From contig NC_034014.1 of the NCBI RefSeq assembly GCF_000346465.2, forward strand, positions 16,366,210-16,430,209: a stretch of 64,000 nt of DNA, read 5' to 3'. The notes under the pieces were generated by a model. It did no database searches and had not been told where the DNA came from. It saw nothing but the letters and a program-made list of their open reading frames with translations. Shown here piece by piece: positions 1 to 9,202 of this stretch. The DNA comes from Prunus persica (taxonomy: Eukaryota; Streptophyta; Magnoliopsida; Rosales; Rosaceae). How positions within the stretch are numbered: the stretch's first letter is position 1; every line of letters begins with the position of its first letter. The position numbers and the translations under genes were made by a program.

Positions 1-3000
1 CACCAAATGGCTCCTCCCTTAATATTATGATGTTCCCCAAGTTTTGGACTCAATCCCATATCTTTTGGTCAATGAAATCGGACAATTCAGGTTTTGACGA
101 AGTTCGTTCTGAAATGGAGTGGTTGGTTTATTGTATAGTTCTAGGGATTGGATTTCACTCAAAACCCACCAAATGACTCCTCCCACAATATTACTATGTT
201 CCCCAAGTTTTGGACTCTATCCGATATCGATTGGTCCTTGAAATCGGAGAATTCAGGTTCGTACGAAGTTCGTTCTGAAATGGAGTGGTTGGTTTATTGT
301 ATAGTTCTAGGAATTGGGTTTCACTCAAAACCCGCCAAATGACAACTCCCACAATATTATGATGTTCCCCAAGTTTTGGACTCAATCCGATATCGATTTG
401 TCCATGAAATATTACAATTCAAGTTCGTTCTGAAATAGGGTGTTTGGTGTATTGTATAGTTCTAGAGATTGGATTTCACTCAAAAACCACGAACTGACTC
501 CTCCCACAATATTATGACGTTCCGCAAGTTTTGGACTGCATCCCTTATCGATTGGTCCATGAAATCGGGCTATTCAGGTTCGTACGAAGTTCGTTATGAA
601 ATGGAGTGGTTGTTGTATTGCATAGTTCTACGGATTGGATTTCACTCAAAACCCACCAAATGACAACTCCCACTATATTATGATGTTCCCCAAGTTTTGG
701 ACTCACTCCGATATCGATTGGTCCATGAAATCGGACAATTCAGGTTCGCACGAAGTTCGTCCTAAAATGGGGTGGTTGGTGTATTGTATAGTTCTAGAGA
801 TTGGATTTCACTCAAAACCCACCAAATGACTCCTCCCACAAATTATGATGGTCCCCTAGTTTTGGACTCAATCCAATATCGATTGGTCCATCAAATCGGC
901 CAATTCCGGTTCCTGCGAACTGTGTTCTGAAATGAAGTGGTTGGTTTATTGTGTAGTTTTAGAGATTGGATTTCACTTAAAATCCACCAAATGACTCCTC
1001 CCACAATATTATGATGTTCCCCAAGTTTTGGACTCAATTCGATATCGATTGGTCCATGAAATCGGACAATTCATGTTCATACAAAGTTCGTTCTGAAATG
1101 GAGTGGTTGGTGTATTGTATAGGTCTAGGGATTGGATTTCACTCAAACCCTCCAAATGACAACTCCCACAACATTATGATGTTCCCCAAGTTTTGGACTC
1201 AGTCCGGTATCGATTGGTCCATTAAATCGGCCAATTCAGGTTCGTGCAAACTGTGTTCTGAAATGGAGTGGTTGGTGTATTGTATAGTTCTAGGGATTGG
1301 ATTTTACTCAAAATCCACCAAATGACTCCTCCCACAATATTATGATGTTCCCCAAGTTTTGGACTCAATCCGATATCGATCGGTCCATGAAATCAGACAA
1401 GTCAGGTTCGTACGAAGTCCGTTCTGAAATGGTGTGGTTGATGTATTGTATAGTTCTAGGGATTGGATTTCACTCAAACCCACCAAATGACAACTCCCAC
1501 AATATTATGATGTTCCCCTAGTTTTGGACTCAATCCGATATCGATTGGTCAATGAAATCGGACAATTCAAGTTCGTACGAAGTTCGTTCTGAAATGGGGT
1601 GGTTGGTGTATTGTATAGTTCTAGGGAGTGGATTTCAATCAAAACCCACCACATGACTCCTCCCACCTTATTATGATGTTCAACAAGTTTTGGACTCAAT
1701 CCGATATTGATTGGTCCATGAAATAGGACAATTCAGGTTTGTACGAAGTTCGTTCTGAAATGGAGTGGTTGGTGTATTGCATAATTTTAGCCACTGGATT
1801 TCACTCAAAATTCACCACATGACTCCACCCAACATATAATCATGTTCCCCATGTTTTGGACTCAATTCGGTAACGACTGGTCCATGAAATCGGAAAATTC
1901 AGGTTCATACGAATGTCGTTCTGAAATGTAGTGGTTTGTGTGTATTGCATGGTTTTAGCCATTGGATTTCATTGAAAATTCACAAAATGACTCCTCCCAC
2001 AACATTCTGACATTCCCCAAGTTTTGGACTAAAGTCGATATCGATTGGTCCAATAAATTGGACAATTCAAGTTTGCACGAAATTCGTTATGAAACGGAGT
2101 GGTTGGTGTATTGCATAGTTTTAGCCATTGGATTTCACTCAAAAGTCACTGAATGAGTCCTCCCACCGTATTATGATGTTCCCCCAGTTTTGGACTCCAT
2201 CCGATATCGATTGGTCCATGAAATCTGACAATTCAGGTTTGTACGAAGTTCATTCTGAAATGGAGTGGTTGGTGTATTGCATTATTTTAGCCATTGGATT
2301 TTACTGAAAACTCACAAAACGACTCCTCCCACAACATTATGTTGTTCCCCAAGTTTTGGGCTCAATCTGATATCGATTGGTCCATCAAATTGGACTATTC
2401 ACGTTCGTATGAAGTTCGTTCACTAACAGAGTGGTCGATGTATTTCAGAGATTTTGCAATTGGATTTCACTCAAAACTCGTCAAATGACTCTTCCCACCA
2501 TATTATGATGTTCCAAAAGTTTTGGACTCAATCCGATATCGATTGATTCATGAAATTAAACAATTTAGGTTCGTAAGAAGTTCGTTCTAAAATGGAGTGG
2601 TTGGTGTATTGCATAGTTCTAGAGAATGGATTTCACTCGAAACCCACCAAATAACCCTCCCCACTATATTATGATGTTCCCTAAGTTTTCGAATCAATCC
2701 GATATCGAATGGTCCATGAAATTGGACAATTTAGGTTCGTACGAAGTGCGTTATGAAATGAAATGGTTGCTGTATTGTGTAGTTCTAGAAATTGGATTTC
2801 GCTCAACACCCACCAAATGACAACTCCCACAATATTATGATGTTCCCCAAGTTTTGGACTTAATCCGGTATCGATTCGTCAATAAAATCGGACAATTCAA
2901 GTTCGTACGAAGTTCATTCTCAAATGGGGTGGATGGTGTATTGTATAGTTCTAGATATTGGATTTCACTCAAAACCCACCAAATGACTCCTCCCCCAATA

Positions 3001-4036
3001 TTATGATGTTCCCCAAGTTTTGGACTCAACCCGATATGGATTGGTCCTTGTAATCGAACAATTCATGTTCGTACGAAGTTCGTTCTGAAATAGAGTGGCT
3101 GATGTATTGTATAGTTCTAGAGATTGGATTTCACTCAAAAATCACCAAATGAATCCTCCCAAAATATTATGATGTTCCCCAAGTTTTGGACTCAATCCGA
3201 TATTGATTGGTCCATCAGAGAATTCAGGTTCAGACGAAGTTCGTTCTGAAACGGATTGGTTGGTGTATTGTATAGTTCTAGGGATTGGGTTTCACTCCAA
3301 ACCCACCAAATCACAACTCCCGCAATATTATGATGTTCCTCAAGTTTTGGACTCAATCCGATATCGATTGGTCCATGAAATATTACAATTCAAGTTCGTA
3401 CGAAGTTCGTACTGAAATGGGGTGTTTGGTGTATTGTGTAGTTCTAGAGATTGAATTTCACTGAAAAATCACAAACTGACTCCTCCCACAATATTATGAC
3501 GTTCCCCAAGTTTTGGACTCAACCCATATCGATTGGTCCATGAAATTGGACAATTCACGTTCGTACGAAGTTCGTTCTGAAATGGAGTGGTTGTTGTATT
3601 GTATAGTTCTACAGATTGGATTTCACTCAAAACCCACCAAATGACAACTCCCACAATATTATGATGTTCCCCAAGTTTTGGACTCAATCCGATATCGATT
3701 GGTCCTTGAAATCGGACAATTCAGGTTCGTACGAAGTTCGTTCTGAAATGGAATGGTTGGTGTATTGTATAGTTCTAGAGATTGCATTTCACTCAAAACT
3801 CACCAAATGGCTCCTCCCACAATATTATGATGTTCCCCAAGTTTTGGAATCAATCCGATATCGATTGGTCAATGAAATCGGACAATTCAGGTTTGTACGA
3901 AGTTCGTTCTGAAATGGAGTGGTTGGTTTATTGTATAGTTCTAGGGATTGGATTTCACTCAAAACCCACCAAATGACTCCTCCAACAATATTACGTTGTT
4001 CCCCAAGTTTTGGACTTAATCCGATATCGATTGGTC
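1..4036. repeat. 166-bp satellite array, block A
   Basis: Head-to-tail tandem monomers of 166 bp, about 24 copies, entering from the left edge of the window. Landmarks recur every 166 bp, for example GTTCCCCAAGTTTTGGACTC, CCGATATCGATTGGTCC, TTCGTACGAAGTTCGTTCTG and AGTGGTTGGTGTATTG. Most monomers are of the class with CAATATTATG, GAAATCGGACAATT and TATTGTATAG. An island at about 1770-2650 is of the other class, with TATTGCATA and TTTTAGCCATTGG. The array stops in mid-monomer, just after GATTGGTC, where the CACTA element begins. No coding function is supported: 166 is not a multiple of three, so the frame changes at every monomer. Confidence 0.97.
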
Positions 4037-4235
4037 GTAGATATTTGCGGCACAAACAGATCTTCGTCGCGCGTTTCGTGTCAACACATTTTGCGCGACA
4101 AACACTTTTGCCGCGCAAATCCTTTTTGAGCGATGAAAGTGTTCGTCGCGCAAGAATAAATTATATATAATTAAAAAATGAAACAATTTTATTTTCGTAA
4201 TATATAAATTTGCACGACGAGAAAAATTTCGTCGT
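4037..4235. repeat. Left subterminal repeat region of CACTA-1
   Basis: Several copies of a short motif related to TTCGTCGCGCAAA or its reverse complement are seen here, for example at about 4064, 4091, 4144 and 4216. The same motif fills the right end at 13005-13540. In En/Spm elements such clustered subterminal motifs bind the TNPA protein. That role is inferred here from position and repetition. Confidence 0.75.
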
Positions 4236-4507
4236 GCAAAAGTAACATATATAATTATTATTTAATTTTAATATTAGTTTTTATTTTATTTTATAAATAA
4301 AATAAATTTGATTTTTTTTTGGGTAATAAAATGAAATTCCAATAAATAATTTTAAAAAAAATTGTAAAGAACATATTTCTTATATAAAATAAATGTATAC
4401 TGCAAGACAAATATTTAAAAAATAATTATGAAAATAAAAAAACTAATCAAATAATGTTCCAAAATCTACATTATCGTCTGGCACATGCGGTTCAGAGGTC
4501 TGGGGGT
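4236..4507. other. AT-rich non-coding stretch, 3' of the TNPA-like gene
   Basis: Very AT-rich sequence with runs of A and T between the subterminal repeats and the stop codon of the TNPA-like gene. It probably holds that gene's 3' untranslated region on the minus strand. No further signal was recognised. Confidence 0.5.
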
Positions 4508-6284
4508 CTACAAGGGCCGTCGTCTGGGGGGATGTTCGGGATGGACGGGCTTGGAGGTCAGTGCATCAAAATGGGGGACTAGAATGCCGGACTGTGCGAG
4601 GGACTGCAGAATGACCGACATCTGACTCTGAAGAGTGGCCACCTGTGCTGTCAAAGCAGTGACCTGACTGTTTGACTGCGCTGATGAACGGGGTCTGGGT
4701 TCCCTTCGCCTGGCATTCCCCATCCCTCGACAATATGTCCTCGGTCTCCTCCGGAGAGTTTGATCAAATGTCTCCGTCAAGATCTGAAACTCAGCATCCT
4801 GTGGAGGATCCACAGACTCGATCGGAGTATCGGGAGGAAGTTGGGAGGCGGACTCCTGAAGAACCAACTGGCTCTTCTCCACCATCGTCGTCTGTTTAAC
4901 ATAACATAAAATATAAATTAAAACATTCATATAATAACCTTTAAACTTGAATGCGTAACATAATAATTAAAATTAAATAATACTCACATGAAGGGACTCG
5001 GCCAACTCATTCCCAGGTCGAACATAAACGTCGCCAAAGACGTCGATCTCTGGAAATTTGGACCCCCCTAAATTGAACAAGAGAAGAAAAATATTAGTAC
5101 GAAAACCATTCTTTATGAATAATTAAAAATTAAAAATTAAATAAAAATTATTTTATTATTACCTGCCGCCGTGCATCCATCCTATAGGAGAAGGGTCTGG
5201 AACCGGAATGATGGAGAAGAGTCTTCTTCTTCCTATTGCCCTTATTGACTTTGACTTTATTCTGTTATACAAAAAATAAAACGTATTAGTTGAAATTGAA
5301 ATTAAATATAAAACATTAAAAAAGAACATTAATAAGAAAAATATAATAAATTTGAAATTCATATTACAAATTACCACAAAAGCGAGCGCCTGAAAATGAG
5401 CGCAGAGCCACGCCCAACTATCCTCCCACCCCTCAAGCTCCTTCAGGCAACCCTCCTGAAGAGCGACTTCTGGATCATCAAATGCCTCAAAATAGTGGTG
5501 CAAGTCGCTCTTCCACTGTTTGTACCTCTCAGAGAAGAGTCTGTTGACGTATGCCAACGACTCGTCATCCAAGTCCTCCAAGTTGTAGTTCGTCTGCAAT
5601 AAATTAATTACATACATTTAAATAATAGAAATATAAAATTTGAAAGAAAAAAGAATTAAAAGGCCTACATACCGACAACTGGCCGCGAACCTCCGTCTTG
5701 CTCTCGTCAGACATCACCTTCCAAGACTTCCATTTCATCGGGCAATGGCTCCGAATGACATGACCAATGTTCTGGCCCAAGGAGCTATGCAACTCTGCCG
5801 TCGGTGCAGCCCGATGTCGCTCGTTGTATCCGATGTTGATATGACTGTTGGTCACCCGGGTGACCTTCGCCGTCTTCAACTACCGACACGGCCCTCGGGT
5901 GTTCTTCTTGGCTGCAAAGAAAGATGACATTAATGTTAAATAAATAACAAATTTAACTATAAAATACACACACACAAATAAAAACCAAAACAAAAATAAA
6001 AACAAAAATATAAATAACTGGAGTTTAAGGATATCTATACCTGGCTGTGACCCCGACGCATCAGTGGATGTGGTGTCGGTGGTGCTGGCTGGCCGATGAC
6101 GCCGTCTGGCGCTAACAGGCTGTGCCACTGATGAAGCTGATGAAGCAGGTGCCTGGGACCCCGCGGGACCAACTGCCAAGTGGTCCATCAGTGCTGGCGC
6201 AGTGGCAGCAGATGTCGGCTGAGCCTGGGGCTCCGAACTTTGCGTAGTCGTCACCGCCCTACGACGTCTAATTAGGTCTGACAT
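4508..6284 (-). CDS. TNPA-like protein, plant Transposase_24 (Ptta/En/Spm) family, six exons, one nonsense codon
   Basis: Exons on the minus strand: 6284-6041, 5911-5673, 5593-5375, 5261-5163, 5067-4988 and 4891-4508, all with GT/AG introns. Together they encode about 421 residues. Exon 1 is Ala/Ser/Thr-rich and basic. Exons 2 and 3 carry the family core, with GHVIRSHCPMKWKSW and then NRLFSERYKQWKSDLHHYF followed by EDSWAWLC. Exon 4 contains KKKTLLHHSGSRPFSYRMDA. Exon 6 ends in a predicted coiled coil (TALTAQVATLQSQMSVILQSL) and a proline-rich tail. Proteins of this family bind subterminal repeats and assist the TNP2 transposase. Start chosen: ATG at 6284, just after a possible acceptor in the leader. 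Two lesions: an in-frame TAG at 5880-5882, and one G missing from the G run at the start of exon 5. The summed exon length (1265 nt) is one short of a whole number of codons, which supports the loss. Otherwise remarkably well preserved. Confidence 0.82.
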
Positions 6285-6339
6285 CTGCACAATTTCATTA
6301 ATACACGTATAAATTAATAAAATATACGAATATTTGAAA

Positions 6340-7145
6340 GCACATACAATTTTATTAAGATTCTTGACCTCGGGTTTGCGAGTTTGGAGTATCCGGGACT
6401 CCGATCCACGATCTGTCGAATTCTAGAGGATCTTAGAAATACAAGGTACACCATACGTGAGTTTGAGTTCGATCCAACAGTCCGAACATAACAAACCCGG
6501 AAATCGCACAACAGGCAAAATTCGTTCGAGACTCAAACGGTAACCAAATTCCAATCTGAAAACACCTACGCGCTCGTGACAAATAGGGGATTGCACTGGG
6601 ACCCAATGCAATGTGCTACAGTACCCCACGCGCCACCACACGCGCCGGCATTGCGTGTGTGTCCAAAGCGATACCAATCGCCGGAAATTTCTAAAAACTA
6701 AGGGCCAAGGTTCCTACCCTAGGTTCAAAACATCAATTGGAGCCACTTTTGTTCGGACCTACCCCGAAAAACGGCCAGAAGTGGCCGTAATTGAAATTCA
6801 AAAATCGGCCGAAACTTGGGGTTTTGAAATCGACTGACCTATTGCAACAATTACATAAATCCTACCCAACCATCAGCTAAAGCATCTAAAATAGGACAGA
6901 AACCATACCTCAATTGTCGGATTTGGTCGCCGGAGGAGAGAGAACGACGGCGGCGGAGATTCGGTGAAAACTGAGGAAATAACGGCGGTTGGCTCGACGG
7001 TGACGGCGGGGAACCTCCGGGGTACCAGCGTTGTGGCGGCGCCGTCCAAAATGCACTGGGGTAGGGGCTGAGCTGACGACGGAGAGAGAGAAAGAGAGTT
7101 AGGGCAGAAAAGTGAAGCTGGGGAAGATGGAGGGTATCGCGTCAT
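6340..7145. repeat. LTR-related dispersed segment inside CACTA-1
   Basis: This stretch aligns by eye, in the same orientation, to about 35760-36560 in the solo LTR. Shared landmarks in order: GGAGTATCCG, GATCCAAC, CTCAAACGG, CGCTCGTGACA or TGCTCGTGACA, CACGCGCCGGCA, TCCAAAGCGAT or TCTAAAGCGAT, TCGCCGGAAA, TCCTACCCTAGGT and GGAGCCACTTTTGTTC. Identity is moderate and has indels. It contains only short open frames, none recognised. It is either an old LTR fragment inserted into the transposon or a captured piece. Confidence 0.75.
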
Positions 7146-7159
7146 TTCTGCAATTTTAT

Positions 7160-7960
7160 TCGAGTTTGCACGACGAAGAACCAAAAGCGTCGCGTAAAAT
7201 ATTTTAATTGACACTTGCGCGATGACATAATTATAACCTCCGTCGCACAATATTGTAAATCCCAAATTTCGGTATCAGGGTAGTTTTTGCGCGACGCACA
7301 GTATCATATATTCGTCGCGCAATGTTGTCAATCCGCCAAAATTTTGGGACTTAGGGTTAAGCGGGAGAGATTGAAAACTTTGCGCGACTCTTCCCTTGTT
7401 TCGTTGCGCAATGTTGTCAATCTGCCAAAATTTTGGGACTGAGGGTTTAGCGGGCGAGTTTGCAAACTTTGCGCGGTGCTGCCCTTGTTTCGTCGTGCAA
7501 TGTTGTCAATCCGCCAAAATTTTGGGACTTAGGGTTTAGCGGGAGAGATTGAAAACTTTGCGCGACGCTGCACGTCTTTCGTCGCGCAAATCCTATTTCT
7601 GTAAACTCTCAAAAATTTTTGCCTAAGTGTCCGAGGGGGTTGCTGAGATTGCGCGATGAAGAACTTTGATTTCGTCGCGCAAATCCTGTTTCTGTAAACT
7701 CTCAAACTTTTTTGGCTAAGTGTCCGAGGAGGAAAACTGTGAAAGGGGGCTGCTGAGATTGCGAGACGAAGAACCCTTTTTTCGTCGCGCAAATCCTGTT
7801 TCTATAAACTCTTAAATTTTTTTGGCTAAGTGTCCGAGGAGGAAGAGGGTGAAAGGGGGTGGCTGAGATTGCGATATGACGTGTTGCGGTTTCGTCGCGC
7901 AAGACTGTTGTTTGCAAGCTTTGTGCGACCAACAAAACCTGTTCGTCGCGCACACTCTAA
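7160..7960. repeat. Internal array of CGCGACGAA-type motifs with an 89-bp tandem repeat
   Basis: An 89-bp unit starting AATGTTGTCAATC and containing CCAAAATTTTGGGACT recurs at 7321, 7410 and 7499. It is followed by three related units, containing TTTCTGTAAACTCTCAAA and CTAAGTGTCCGAGG, near 7588, 7680 and 7791. Each unit includes at least one TTCGTCGCGCAA motif or its reverse complement, the same motif found at the element ends. No coding sequence is supported. Confidence 0.8.
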
Positions 7961-8004
7961 ACCCTAAACCCTAAACCGCGGAAACCATAAACACGAAACT
8001 AGTT

Positions 8005-8590
8005 TTAATGATCCAACCGGCAAACTTGTTTTTTTATATTTCGAGATCGTATATGCCGAAAATCTGACAAAACAAACGTTAGGAAATCAAGTAACGGTGC
8101 AAAACTTTTCGACGGTTCTAAATGAAAAGTCATGATTTAACGGTTATTTTAACTCCAATTTTGATGATTTTTTACAGCTACTTTTCTTGAACCTATATGA
8201 ATACAATTACTGAATTTGATCTTCAATTTAAGATGTTTACACTAGGGTGATACCACATAATCTTATGTTATACTTAACAAAAGTATAAGTAAACTATTCA
8301 TTGTTGGTGAATATATGGTTTTGATGGCATACGCATTCTATGAAAGTAGTGTCAATAATCCAGCCGTCAAACGTGTTTTGTTTATAATTCGAGATCTTAG
8401 GCCCCAAAAATCAGAAAAAAAAACATTCAGAGATCAAGTATCGGGACAAAACTTTTGAACGGTTATAAATAAAAAGTCATGATTTAACGGTTATTTTAAC
8501 TCCGATTTTGATGATTTTTTACAGCTACACTCCATGACCCTATATGAATACAATGAACCAACTCGATCGTCAATTTCGAATATATATGTG
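8005..8590 (+). repeat. Direct duplication, about 347 bp apart
   Basis: The two copies lie at roughly 8005-8245 and 8352-8590. The anchor AAGTCATGATTTAACGGTTA is at 8127 and again at 8474, exactly 347 bp apart. TGATGATTTTTTACAGCTAC and CCTATATGAATACAAT also recur at about the same spacing. Elsewhere the copies differ by substitutions and small indels, so the duplication is not very recent. No gene is seen. Confidence 0.8.
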
Positions 8591-8619
8591 TATATAACAT
8601 ATATTATAAAAGAATATAT

Positions 8620-8880
8620 ATTTGCGCAACGAGAAACATTCTTCGTCGCGCAAAATTCCATCGCGCGACGGATAAGAATTTGTCGCACAATGTTTTAACT
8701 TTACGCGAAGACTGTGTTCTCGAACGCGCAAACTTTGCGCAATGAGGGTTTCTTAGTCGCGCAAAATTGCATCGCGTGACGGATAATAATTTGTCGCGCA
8801 ATTTTTTAACTTTGCGCGACGACTATTTACTGGGTCGCGCAAACTTTGCGCAACGAGGTGATCTTCGTCGCGCAAGGGTT
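8620..8880. repeat. Second internal cluster of CGCGACGAA-type motifs
   Basis: Dense alternating copies of TTCGTCGCGCAA and TTTGCGCGACGA, including a local repeat of GCGCAAAATT(C/G)CATCGCG followed by GACGGATAA at about 8656 and 8761. It resembles the subterminal regions but lies in the middle of CACTA-1. 8880-9202, downstream, is AT-rich with no further signal recognised and is probably the 3' untranslated region of the TNP2 pseudogene. Confidence 0.7.
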
Positions 8881-9202
8881 TTCATTGTTGAAAAATGTTT
8901 GGTGTCAATAATTTTCAAACTTTGTATGAAAATGGTTTGGATATATTTATTTATCAATGTTTTATATAACAAATGTTTTATCATTTTCATTTTGTAAACG
9001 TGTTTTGTCAAAAAAAAAATTAAAAAATTAATATTAAAAGGGTTTGGATATATTGATTTACCAATGTTTTATAACTAAATTTATTTTAATAATGTTTCAG
9101 TTGTCCACATATATAAGGTTTGGATATAACAACTACATATATTCAAACTTTTGTATTATACAAAGTCTATACACTAGCGTAATAAAATTACAAAAAATTT
9201 AA

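Noticed and set aside
148..4000. Dozens of 60-130-codon open frames on both strands of the satellite blocks, many with near-identical peptides
   Set aside because: They follow the 166-bp period, occur on both strands, end at the same monomer positions and show no signature of a protein family. They are by-products of the repeat.
1..4036. Regular repeats considered as a CRISPR array
   Set aside because: The whole 166-bp unit is repeated with no unique spacers, and the genes present are those of plant transposable elements.
7955..7980. Telomere-like CTAAACCCTAAACCC
   Set aside because: Only two to three units, too few for an interstitial telomere block, and such short runs are common in plant DNA.
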